Shown here: in pieces, positions 28,809 to 36,540 of the stretch
Numbering within the stretch: position 1 is the first letter of the stretch
How the letters are laid out: each line of letters opens with the position of its first letter
DNA from: Brevundimonas sp.
Lineage (GTDB): Bacteria; Pseudomonadota; Alphaproteobacteria; Caulobacterales; Caulobacteraceae
Direction: 5' to 3'
Assembly (NCBI GenBank): GCA_003248965.1
Contig: QFQU01000005.1
Coordinates: 186,001 to 250,000 of the forward strand
Length of the DNA stretch: 64,000 nt
Program-made: the position numbers and the translations under genes
Notes under the pieces: generated by a model
What the model was told of the DNA's origin: nothing
Databases searched by the model: none
The model's input: the letters and a program-made list of their open reading frames with translations, nothing else

Positions 28809-29162
28809 TCAGTCCTGCAGGCTCTTGGCGACGAGCAGCAGGGCGTCGCGCTTTTCGGCGCTGTGGATGCCGCGAAACGCGTTCAGCAGTTCCGACACGC
28901 CGGGCGCCGCCAGCGCCAGTTCGTCGCCTTCGGCCGTTTCCAGTTCACCCAACAGGGCGGCGCCGGTGGATTTCAGAACCGCCGCGATCTGCAGAAGGCG
29001 CGCCGCCGACACGCGATTGACGCCCCGCTCGTATTTCTGGATCTGTTGAAACGTCACGCCTGCGCCGGCCGCCAACTGGGCCTGGGTGATACGGAGTTCC
29101 TCGCGTCGCGTCCGGATGCGGGCGCCAATTGCGATATCCACGGGATCTATTGCGTCGGTCAT
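28809..29162 (-). CDS. XRE-family (Cro/CI) transcriptional regulator
   Basis: 117 residues. Residues 13-67 form a Cro/CI HTH (RIRTRREELRITQAQLAAGA, then VTFQQIQKYERGVNRVSAAR). A short C-terminal helical part follows. It is convergent with the four-gene cluster and lies between that cluster and tRNA-Thr. It could repress the cluster, but this is inference from position. Confidence 0.85.
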   Translation of the reverse strand: MTDAIDPVDIAIGARIRTRREELRITQAQLAAGAGVTFQQIQKYERGVNRVSAARLLQIAAVLKSTGAALLGELETAEGDELALAAPGVSELLNAFRGIHSAEKRDALLLVAKSLQD

Positions 29163-29308
29163 CTTGGCCTGACAAAAAAGCGGAAGTCGTGCTCAGGCCT
29201 CAAAACGCCCGCTACGTCAAGTCATGGCGTAACGAGAAGTGTCCGGCTGCGGACAAAGCTGCCGATTATCAGCTTGAAGCGTCGGTGCGAAACCGGTCGA
29301 CCGGAAAA

Positions 29309-29384
29309 TGGTGCCGCTTAGGTGACTCGAACACCTGACCCCCTCATTACGAATGAGGTGCTCTACCGGCTGAGCTAAAGCGGC
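29309..29384 (-). tRNA. tRNA-Thr (anticodon CGU)
   Basis: Read on the minus strand the 76 bases fold as a full cloverleaf: acceptor GCCGCTT/AAGCGGC, D-arm TAGCTCAGCCGGTAGAGC, anticodon arm CTCAT-TCGTAAT-GAG with CGT in the loop, T-arm GGTGTTCGAGTCACC, discriminator A and an encoded CCA (29309-29311). Its 3' end faces the accessory cluster. Confidence 0.93.
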
Positions 29385-29420
29385 TCCGGTCGGCGGGCGT
29401 GCCCGCGCGAGAGGGGCTCT

Positions 29421-30116
29421 TTATACGGGCCGTCGGCGCTTGCCAAGCGCCTCTTGCAAGGTTGCGAGCAGAGCCGGGTCGTTTGGGGTGGCGGCGATGG
29501 CGGGGTGGAGGCTCAGCGCGATCAAAGGGGCGGCGGCCTGGGGCGAAATGCAGACGACGAGGCGTTCGGCCAGAGCATTGTTGCCGTGGGCGGCCAGGGC
29601 GCGGGCGGCGCGAGGGGAGTGAACCAGGACGGCGTCCACCTGGGGCGGCGCGGAAGGGTCGGTCGGGACGGTGCGATAGACCGGCAGGGCGTCGATCACG
29701 ATGTTGGAGCCCTGCGCGCGCGTCAGCGCGGCCAGGTCGGCGACCGGGCTTTCGACGACGGCGGCCAGAATCGGTCCGGCCGGCGGTTGGAGGGCGATGA
29801 GGCGAGCCAGGGCGTGGATATCTCCTTCGGCGGACCGAACCTGCAGGAAGCCGGCGGCGAGAGCGTCGGCGGCGGTGGCGTCGCCTACGGTGAAGACGAG
29901 GTGGTCTCGGCGCGGCGTCAGCGCGGCGTAGGCGGCGACGCCGTTGGGACTGGTGAAGACCAGGGCGGCGTAGCGGTCCAGGTCGGGCAGGGCGGGGGCG
30001 AGCGGCTGGACGGTCAACAGAGGGGCGACGACCGGCGTCAGACCCAGGGCGCGCAGACGCTGGGCCGTGCGGTCGGCACCGGGCCGGGTGCGGGTGATCC
30101 AGACCCGGGCGCTCAT
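29421..30116 (-). CDS. hemD: uroporphyrinogen-III synthase
   Basis: A 231-residue enzyme that closes and isomerises the linear tetrapyrrole made by HemC. The family is weakly conserved; here VWITRTRPGADRTAQRL, the LVFTSPNGVAAYA stretch and VLVHSPRAARALA support it, as does its position. It overlaps hemC by ATGA, so both products are probably made together. Length is close to the usual 240-260. Confidence 0.88.
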   Translation of the reverse strand: MSARVWITRTRPGADRTAQRLRALGLTPVVAPLLTVQPLAPALPDLDRYAALVFTSPNGVAAYAALTPRRDHLVFTVGDATAADALAAGFLQVRSAEGDIHALARLIALQPPAGPILAAVVESPVADLAALTRAQGSNIVIDALPVYRTVPTDPSAPPQVDAVLVHSPRAARALAAHGNNALAERLVVCISPQAAAPLIALSLHPAIAATPNDPALLATLQEALGKRRRPV

Positions 30117-31066
30117 CCGTCCAAGGTCGCGAGATCGACCTCCTGATCGCCGGCGGCGTCCCGCACCTCTTCGCCCAGGCGCAGGCCCAGGGCCCGGGCG
30201 GAGTCGGGGTTGGGTGCGGGCAGGTCGCCCGTCCGGCGCCAGCGGGCCGAGCCGTCGGGGCTGAGCATTTCGGTGGTGAGGCGCAGCACGCCGTTGGCGA
30301 TGACGGCATGGGCGCCGACGGCGGTGCGGCACGACCCTTCCAGCGTCAGCATGGCGCCGCGTTCGGCCTCGACGGCCATGGCCGTTTCGGGGTGGTTCAG
30401 GGCTGCGACCCAGGGGGCGTGCATATCCGCCTCGCGCGTCTGCAGCGCCAGGGCGCCCTGGCCCGGCGCGGGCAGGAAGGCGTCCAGCGACAGCTTTTCG
30501 CGGATGGCGTCGGTCACGCCCAGACGCGTCATGCCCGACACGGCCAGAAGGATGGCGTCGAATTCGCCCTCGGCCGCGCGGCGCAGCCGGGTGTCGATAT
30601 TGCCGCGAAGCATCTCGATCTTCAGATCGGGACGCAGGGCCAGGGCCTGGGCCTGGCGGCGCAGGCTGGCGGTGCCCAGGCGCGCGCCGGTCGGCAGGTC
30701 GTCGAAGGCGGCGTGGTCGCGGCTGATGAAGGCGTCGCGCGCGTCCTCGCGTTCGGGCGTGGCGGCGACGCACAGGCCGGGCGGCTGTTCGGCGGGCACG
30801 TCCTTCATCGAATGGACGGCGATGTCGATGCGGCCGTCCAGCAGGGCTTCTTCGATCTCCTTGGTGAACAGGGCCTTGCCGCCCAGTTCCAGCAGGCGGC
30901 GGTCCTGGATGCGGTCGCCGGTGGTGACGATCTCGACCAAGGGAACGGCATCCGCGATCTCGCTTTCCGGCACGCCCAGGGCGCGGCCGATGGCGCGCTG
31001 CATCATGCCGGACTGGGCCAAGGCCAGCCTGGAGCGGCGGGTGCCGATGCGGAGAGGAAAGGTCAT
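30113..31066 (-). CDS. hemC: porphobilinogen deaminase (hydroxymethylbilane synthase)
   Basis: A 317-residue enzyme polymerising four porphobilinogens. LRIGTRRSRLALAQ, the HSMKDVP loop, the LRGNIDTRL motif, and the dipyrromethane-cofactor cysteine C246 in LEGSCRTAVGAHA are all present. Its ATG overlaps the outermost possible tsaD start on the other strand. A Caulobacter-like promoter lies 57-83 bases upstream. Confidence 0.96.
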   Translation of the reverse strand: MTFPLRIGTRRSRLALAQSGMMQRAIGRALGVPESEIADAVPLVEIVTTGDRIQDRRLLELGGKALFTKEIEEALLDGRIDIAVHSMKDVPAEQPPGLCVAATPEREDARDAFISRDHAAFDDLPTGARLGTASLRRQAQALALRPDLKIEMLRGNIDTRLRRAAEGEFDAILLAVSGMTRLGVTDAIREKLSLDAFLPAPGQGALALQTREADMHAPWVAALNHPETAMAVEAERGAMLTLEGSCRTAVGAHAVIANGVLRLTTEMLSPDGSARWRRTGDLPAPNPDSARALGLRLGEEVRDAAGDQEVDLATLDG

Positions 31067-31106
31067 GAGCGTTGCGTACCGGTCGTCGGGTCGCTACCTC
31101 GGCCCG

Positions 31107-32267
31107 ATGGAGAGTTCCGCCGACTATAGCAGCGGCGCCGCAGCGGCAACTGGACGGGATGTCCCCCCCCGTCCTGGCGAAGCCCTGACGGTGCTGGGCC
31201 TTGAGACCAGCTGCGACGAGACGGCCGCCTCGGTGGTGCGGTTGCACCCGTCGGATCGCGGCGGGCGGGCCGAGGTCCTGTCCTCGGTCGTGCACAGCCA
31301 GATCGACGATCACGCCGCCTATGGCGGGGTGGTGCCGGAGATCGCCGCGCGCAGCCATGTGGAGATGATCGACGGCGTCACCCGCCGCGCGATGGCCCAG
31401 GCCGGACTGGACTGGAGCGCGCTGGACGGGGTGGCGGCGACGGCGGGGCCGGGTCTGGTCGGCGGGGTCATGGTGGGGCTGAGTTACGGCAAGGCGGTCA
31501 GCCTTGCGCGTCATCTGCCGCTGGTGGCGGTCAATCATCTGGAGGGACACGCCGTCTCGGCCCGGCTGGGAGCGGAGGTCGCCTATCCCTTCCTGCTGCT
31601 GCTGGTTTCTGGCGGTCATTGTCAGCTTCTGGAGGTGCGCGGTGTCGGCGACATGAGCCGGATCGGCGCCACCATCGACGATGCGGCCGGCGAGGCCTTC
31701 GACAAGATCGCCAAGGCCCTGGGCCTGGGCTATCCGGGCGGACCGGCGCTGGAGCGGCTGGCGATGCAGGGCGACGGGTCCGGCATCGATCTGCCGCGCG
31801 CCCTGCTGGGGCGCAAGGACTGCGACTTCTCCTTCTCGGGGCTGAAGACGGCGGCCTTCCGCATCGCCCAGACGTGCGAGACGGAACAGGACAAGGCGAA
31901 TCTGGCCGATGCGGTGCAAAACGCCATCGCGCGGCAGTTGGCGGACCGGTCGGAGCGCGCGCTGTCGGATTATGCGGCGACGCACGACCATCGCTTGTTC
32001 GTGGTGGCCGGGGGGGTGGCGGCGAACAGGACGATCCGCGCCGTGCTGGAGGCGACGGCGGCGAAACACGGCTTCGACTTCCTGGCGCCGCCGATGGCCT
32101 ATTGCACCGACAATGCAGCCATGATCGCCCTGGCGGGGGCGGAGCGGCTGGCGCTGGGCCTGACCAGCGACATCGATGTGGTCGCCCGGCCGCGATGGCC
32201 GCTGGACGAAGCGCGCGCCCTGTCCGATCCTTCGCATCGGCCGGGCCGCAAGGGCGCCAAGGCCTGA
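31107..32267 (+). CDS. tsaD: tRNA N6-threonylcarbamoyladenosine (t6A37) transferase subunit
   Basis: A Kae1/TsaD-family protein that, with TsaB and TsaE, adds the threonylcarbamoyl group to A37 of ANN-reading tRNAs. The motif LGLETSCDETAASVV, the metal ligands in NHLEGH, VSGGHCQL, and the second half FSFSGLKTAAF with VAGGVAANR are clear. Starts are ambiguous: ATG 31107 gives 386 residues with a 28-residue low-complexity head; GTG 31191 gives the usual family N-terminus; ATG 31065 has a good GGAGAGG seven bases upstream but overlaps hemC. The gpsA gene follows by 26 bases. Confidence 0.94.
   Translation: MESSADYSSGAAAATGRDVPPRPGEALTVLGLETSCDETAASVVRLHPSDRGGRAEVLSSVVHSQIDDHAAYGGVVPEIAARSHVEMIDGVTRRAMAQAGLDWSALDGVAATAGPGLVGGVMVGLSYGKAVSLARHLPLVAVNHLEGHAVSARLGAEVAYPFLLLLVSGGHCQLLEVRGVGDMSRIGATIDDAAGEAFDKIAKALGLGYPGGPALERLAMQGDGSGIDLPRALLGRKDCDFSFSGLKTAAFRIAQTCETEQDKANLADAVQNAIARQLADRSERALSDYAATHDHRLFVVAGGVAANRTIRAVLEATAAKHGFDFLAPPMAYCTDNAAMIALAGAERLALGLTSDIDVVARPRWPLDEARALSDPSHRPGRKGAKA
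31123..31149 (-). promoter_or_regulatory. candidate hemCD promoter
   Basis: On the minus strand TTGCCGC (31143-31149) and GCTATAGT (31123-31130) are 12 bases apart, close to the Caulobacter housekeeping pattern TTGACGS-N10/14-GCTANAWC. The leader to hemC would be about 50 bases. The site lies inside the proposed tsaD frame if tsaD begins at 31107. Confidence 0.5.
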
Positions 32268-32293
32268 ACAACGACAAGAGCCTGGGAGGGCGC

Positions 32294-33292
32294 ATGGAAT
32301 TTCGCACCGCGGGAGTGATCGGCGCAGGCGCCTGGGGCACCGCCCTGGCGCAGGTCTGCGTTCGGGCGGGGCTGGACACCATCCTTCAGGCGCGCGAGCC
32401 GCAGTTGGTCGAGACCCTGACGCGGACGCGGATGAACGCGCTCTATCTGCCGGACGTGCCTCTGGCCGAGAGTCTGCGCTTCACCGCCGACCTGGCGGAC
32501 CTGGGCGGTTGCGATGTGATCCTGGCCGTGCCACCGGCCCAGCACATGCGCGCCACCCTGACGGCGTTCTCCCCCCACCATCGCGCCGGCGTGCCGGTGG
32601 TCCTGTGCTCCAAGGGGGTGGAGCGCGGCACGATGAAGCTGATGACCGAGGTGCTCGCCGAGACCCTGCCGGATGCGCCGGCCGCCGTCCTGTCGGGCCC
32701 CAGCTTCGCCGCCGAGGTGTCGCGCGGCCTGCCGACCGCCGTGACCCTGGCCTGCGCCGATCCGGTGCTGGGCCAGGCCCTGCTGAACACCCTGTCGGCG
32801 CCGGGCTTCCGGCCCTATCTGGCGACCGACCTGATCGGGGCCGAGGCGGGCGGGGCGTTGAAGAATGTGTTGGCCATCGCCTGCGGCATTTCCGAAGGCC
32901 GCCAACTGGGCCGCAGCGCTCACGCCGCGCTGATCACGCGGGGCTTCGCTGAGATGACGCGCTTAGCCGTGGCGATGGGCGCCGAGGCCGAGACTGTGGC
33001 GGGCCTGTGCGGCTTGGGCGATCTGGTCCTGACCTGCTCCAGCCCGCAGTCGCGCAACATGAGCCTGGGTCTGGCCCTGGGCCAGGGACAGACGGTCGAA
33101 CAGGCCCTGGCCGGCAAACGGTCGGTGGCCGAGGGCTATGAGAGCGCGCCCGCGGTGCGCGAACTGGCCGCGCGCCTTGGCGTGGAAATCCCGATCGCCG
33201 AAGGGGTCGCCGCTCTGCTGGCCGGAGAGATCGACGTAGACGGCCTGATCGACGGCCTGCTGTCGCGTCCGCTGAAGGCCGAACGTGTCTGA
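32294..33292 (+). CDS. gpsA: NAD(P)-dependent glycerol-3-phosphate dehydrogenase
   Basis: A 332-residue enzyme making sn-glycerol-3-phosphate for phospholipids. The nucleotide loop GVIGAGAWGTALA, the SKGVE motif, SGPSFAAEVSRGLPTAV and the catalytic lysine in EAGGALKNVLAIACG are all in place. GGGAGGG precedes the ATG closely. It overlaps the next gene by eight bases. Confidence 0.95.
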   Translation: MEFRTAGVIGAGAWGTALAQVCVRAGLDTILQAREPQLVETLTRTRMNALYLPDVPLAESLRFTADLADLGGCDVILAVPPAQHMRATLTAFSPHHRAGVPVVLCSKGVERGTMKLMTEVLAETLPDAPAAVLSGPSFAAEVSRGLPTAVTLACADPVLGQALLNTLSAPGFRPYLATDLIGAEAGGALKNVLAIACGISEGRQLGRSAHAALITRGFAEMTRLAVAMGAEAETVAGLCGLGDLVLTCSSPQSRNMSLGLALGQGQTVEQALAGKRSVAEGYESAPAVRELAARLGVEIPIAEGVAALLAGEIDVDGLIDGLLSRPLKAERV

Positions 33293-33668
33293 AGACGCCG
33301 CGCCGACCGAGGAGCGTAAACGGGTCTGGAAGACCCCGCCGGGCGTGGCCCTGTGCGCCGAGGCCGACATCGCCGATCCCGGATCGCGCGGCTTCGTGCT
33401 GCAGATCGGGGAGGCCTTCTTTCACGGTTTCGTCGTGCGCAAGGACGGCGCGGTCGCCGGCTGGGTCGACCGTTGCCCGCATGCGGGCTTTCCGCTGGCC
33501 ATCGAGCTGGATCGCTATCTGACGCCCGACGCCTCGCTGATCCTGTGCGGCTGGCACGGCGCGGTGTTCGAACCGCTGTCCGGGGAATGCAAGGGCGGCC
33601 CCTGCGCCGGGGGGCGGCTGACCCCCTGGCCGGTTCAGGTCGCGGGCGGGATCGTCCGCACCGCCTGA
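33285..33668 (+). CDS. Rieske [2Fe-2S] domain protein
   Basis: A 127-residue single-domain protein. The cluster ligands are C64 and H66 (RCPHAG) and C88 and H91 (LCGWHGAVF), with normal spacing, and the later GGPCAGGRLTPWPVQV fits the Rieske tail. There is no signal or transmembrane part, so it is probably a soluble ferredoxin-like electron carrier. The GTG start at 33285 lies within the end of gpsA, so it is likely coupled to it. The partner oxidoreductase is not visible here. Confidence 0.85.
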   Translation: MSEDAAPTEERKRVWKTPPGVALCAEADIADPGSRGFVLQIGEAFFHGFVVRKDGAVAGWVDRCPHAGFPLAIELDRYLTPDASLILCGWHGAVFEPLSGECKGGPCAGGRLTPWPVQVAGGIVRTA

Positions 33669-33675
33669 TCTCCCG

Positions 33676-34656
33676 TCAGTCCAGCGGCTGGGGCCGGGTG
33701 ACGATCGGCGCGTTCGGATCCGCCTGGGTTTGACGCGCCGGGGTCGGGGCTGCGGCGGGCGGCGTCACCACCACCACGGGCGTTTCGGTCGTCGTCGCAG
33801 CCGGCGGGGGCGCAGCCGGGGTCGGGTTGAATTGAGAGGGAGCCGGCTTCGACGCCTGGGGACGCGAGGCCGGCGTCGTCGGCGAAGATGCGGCGACCTG
33901 GCGCGTGGACGTCGATGGCGCAGGGACGGATGGGGCAGGCCGCGCGGCGACGGCGGTCGATGGCGGCGTCGGAGTGGGGGCCGGAGTTTCAGTCGGCGCC
34001 TGGGCGGCGGGCTGGACCGGGGCGAGAGACTCGACCGTTGGCGTCGCAGCAACAGGCGTCGGAGCCGGCGAGGGCTTCAGCGCGAACCACAGGCCGCCGC
34101 CGACGACCAGCAGGAGCGCCACGGCGGCGCCGATCAGCAGCGGCGCACGCGAGGACCGGGCGGTTCCGCGATCCAGTCGCGCCAAGGTCGGGGCGACGGA
34201 TGCGGCTTCGACCACGGGCGGCGTCTCCGCCACGCGGACGGGGCGGGCCGGCTCCGGCGCCGGGACTTTTTTCGGGGTGATCGGCTCGGCGGCGGGCAGG
34301 GGGCGGACCGTCAGGTCGGCGCTCGCGTTCGGCGTCGGCGTGGCGGCGTTGGGTGCGGGGACGGCAGGCGCAGGTCGCGCTTGCGGGATCAGGGAGCCCG
34401 ACAGGATGCCGCCCTGGCGCGCGGTGGGCGTCGGCGCGCGCCCTTCGGCCAGGGACCGGCCCTGGATCGGGCTGGGCGCCGGGGCAGGCGCCGGTTTCGG
34501 GGCGGCGCGGCGCGGCGGATCGGGAATGCGGTCCAGAGGATTGGGCGCCACCGGCACGGGTCCGACATGGAAGGTGGTCGCCGGCATGCGGCCCCACTGC
34601 ACCGGCTTTCGGGCGAAGGGCTGAGGCATGGACGGGGTCTTGGTATCGTCGGACAT
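33676..34656 (-). CDS. proline/alanine-rich single-pass membrane protein, unknown
   Basis: 326 residues dominated by Pro, Ala and Thr. One transmembrane helix (LLIGAAVALLLVVGGGLWFAL) at about residue 172-193 separates a Pro-rich N-terminal half, predicted cytoplasmic, from a Pro/Thr-rich C-terminal half, predicted periplasmic. There is no recognised domain; the shape recalls TonB-like or cell-wall spacers but no TonB C-terminal domain is seen. It begins 41 bases after the ABC permease stop on the same strand and may be part of that operon. Confidence 0.6.
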   Translation of the reverse strand: MSDDTKTPSMPQPFARKPVQWGRMPATTFHVGPVPVAPNPLDRIPDPPRRAAPKPAPAPAPSPIQGRSLAEGRAPTPTARQGGILSGSLIPQARPAPAVPAPNAATPTPNASADLTVRPLPAAEPITPKKVPAPEPARPVRVAETPPVVEAASVAPTLARLDRGTARSSRAPLLIGAAVALLLVVGGGLWFALKPSPAPTPVAATPTVESLAPVQPAAQAPTETPAPTPTPPSTAVAARPAPSVPAPSTSTRQVAASSPTTPASRPQASKPAPSQFNPTPAAPPPAATTTETPVVVVTPPAAAPTPARQTQADPNAPIVTRPQPLD

Positions 34657-34697
34657 GGTCTTCTAATCGCTGGCGATCTGGCCGGTTTCGTGACGGT

Positions 34698-35465
34698 CTA
34701 ATTCTTGAGCCGATAGCCGGTCTTGAACATCCACATGACGATGGCCAGGCAGACGGCGAAGAAACCCAGCGTCGCCGCCAGGCTGATCCCCACGGCCACG
34801 TCTCCCTGGCCGTAGAAGGCCCAGCGGAAGCCCGAGATCAGATAGACGACCGGATTGAACAGGGTCACGGTGCGCCAGCCTGCCGGCAGCATGTCGATGG
34901 AATAGAAGGCGCCGCCCAGGAAGGTCAGCGGCGTCACGATCAGCATGGGGATCATCTGCAACTGTTCGAACCCGTCGGCCCAGACCCCGATGATGAAGCC
35001 GAACAGGCTGAACGTCACCGAAATCAGGATCAGAAACGCCATCATCCAGAACGGATGCAAGATCTGCAGCGGCACGAAGAAGGCCGCCGTCGCCAGAATG
35101 ATCAGGCCCAGCGCCGCCGACTTGGTCGCCGCCGCCCCGACATAGGCCAGCACGATCTCCAACGACGACACGGGCGCGGACAGGATTTCGTAGATCGTCC
35201 CCGTGAACTTGGGGAAGTAGATGCCGAACGAGGCGTTGAAGATCGACTGGGTGAACAGGCTGAGCATGATCAGGCCCGGCACGATGAAGGCGCCGTAGGG
35301 CACGCCCCCGACCTCCTGCATCCGGCTGCCGATCGCGCCGCCGAAGACGACGAAATAAAGGGCCGTGGTGATGACCGGCGTGACCACGCTCTGCCACAGG
35401 GTGCGCAGCGCGCGCGCCATCTCGAAGCGGTAGATGGCCCAGACGCCGTAGGCGTTGAAGGTCAT
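34698..35465 (-). CDS. ABC-2 type exporter permease (YadH-like)
   Basis: A 255-residue integral membrane protein with about six helices and the ABC-2 pattern: FEMARALRTLWQSVVTPVIT at the N-terminus, FIVPGLIMLSLFTQSIFNAS, and the PLTFLGGAFYSIDMLP segment before the last helices. It pairs with the ATPase gene, overlapping it by ATGA. The substrate is unknown; YadGH relatives are poorly characterised exporters. Confidence 0.88.
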   Translation of the reverse strand: MTFNAYGVWAIYRFEMARALRTLWQSVVTPVITTALYFVVFGGAIGSRMQEVGGVPYGAFIVPGLIMLSLFTQSIFNASFGIYFPKFTGTIYEILSAPVSSLEIVLAYVGAAATKSAALGLIILATAAFFVPLQILHPFWMMAFLILISVTFSLFGFIIGVWADGFEQLQMIPMLIVTPLTFLGGAFYSIDMLPAGWRTVTLFNPVVYLISGFRWAFYGQGDVAVGISLAATLGFFAVCLAIVMWMFKTGYRLKN

Positions 35466-36394
35466 GCGGCGGCTCCGTTCGTGTGAACCAGGCTGACGAA
35501 GATGTCTTCCAGCGAGCTCTGGCGGGTGTTCAGGTCCTTGAAGCCGATGTTCAGCCCCTCCAGCCGTCGGATCAGCGAGGGGACGCCGGTGTCTTCGGCG
35601 TTGGCGTCGAAACTGTATTCCAGCTCGCCCCCGTCGGTCTTCAGCGTCAGGTCCCAGTCGGACAGTTCGGAGGGCAGGGCGTCCAGCGGCTCGACCAGGT
35701 TCAGCGTCAGGGTCTTCTTGCCCAGCTTCTTCATCAGGGCGGTCTTTTCCTCGACCAGGATCAGTTCGCCCTTCAGGATGACGCCCACGCGGTCGGCCAT
35801 CTCCTCGGCCTCCTCGATATAGTGGGTGGTCAGGATGATCGTGACGCCGCGTTCGCGCAGCGTCCTGACCATCGCCCACATATCGCGGCGCAGTTCCACG
35901 TCCACCCCGGCCGTCGGTTCGTCCAGGAACAGGATGTCCGGTTCGTGGCTCAGGGCCTTGGCGATCATCACGCGCCGCTTCATGCCGCCCGACAGGGTGC
36001 GCAGCTTGGCGTCGCGCTTGTCCCACAGCGACAGGTCGCGCAGCAGTTGTTCGATGAAGACCGGGTTCGGCGCCTTGCCGAACAGGCCCCGGCTGAAGGT
36101 GACAGTGGCCATGACCGTCTCGAAAGCGTCGGTGGTCAGTTCCTGCGGCACCAGGCCGATCTTGGTGCGGGCGGCGCGGAAGTCAGACTGGATATCGTGA
36201 CCGTCGGCGACCACCGTGCCTGTCGTCGGCGTGACAATGCCGCAGACGATGGAGATCAGGGTCGTCTTGCCCGCCCCGTTCGGGCCCAGGAGGGCGAATA
36301 TCTCGCCCTTGTCGATGGTCAGGTCGATGCGTTTCAGCGCCTGAAGCCCCGATTTGTAGGTCTTCGTCAGGCCTTCGATCTCGATAACCGGCAT
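35462..36394 (-). CDS. ABC exporter ATP-binding protein (YadG-like)
   Basis: 310 residues, near the 308 of E. coli YadG. Walker A is GPNGAGKTTLIS, the signature is LSGGMKRRVMIAKAL, Walker B is LFLDEPTAGVD and the H-loop is TTHYIEEAE. A C-terminal domain of about 90 residues follows. The ATG at 36394 has AAGGGA upstream. It forms an exporter with the permease encoded by the next gene. Confidence 0.9.
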   Translation of the reverse strand: MPVIEIEGLTKTYKSGLQALKRIDLTIDKGEIFALLGPNGAGKTTLISIVCGIVTPTTGTVVADGHDIQSDFRAARTKIGLVPQELTTDAFETVMATVTFSRGLFGKAPNPVFIEQLLRDLSLWDKRDAKLRTLSGGMKRRVMIAKALSHEPDILFLDEPTAGVDVELRRDMWAMVRTLRERGVTIILTTHYIEEAEEMADRVGVILKGELILVEEKTALMKKLGKKTLTLNLVEPLDALPSELSDWDLTLKTDGGELEYSFDANAEDTGVPSLIRRLEGLNIGFKDLNTRQSSLEDIFVSLVHTNGAAA

Positions 36395-36511
36395 CGGCGT
36401 TCCCTTCGCCGGCGGCGGATGCGCCGGGCGTCGTCGTGGCGGGAATATGGCGCGCCTGTCGCGCCGCTCAAGGGGTGAAGTCGTTGTTAACGGGTTGCAG
36501 GCATCGTGACG

Positions 36512-36526
36512 GGAACGTCGCGTTCC
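36512..36526 (+). promoter_or_regulatory. 15-bp palindrome before the unknown gene
   Basis: GGAACG-TCG-CGTTCC is perfectly self-complementary with a three-base centre, 15 bases ahead of the proposed TTG start. It could be an operator or a leader hairpin next to the ribosome site. Confidence 0.45.
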
Positions 36527-36540
36527 TGACGGGGTCCGTA

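Noticed and set aside
27145..29162. Defence island or toxin-antitoxin system
   Set aside because: No nuclease, toxin fold or known antiphage domain was recognised; only HTH and membrane features support a regulatory cluster.
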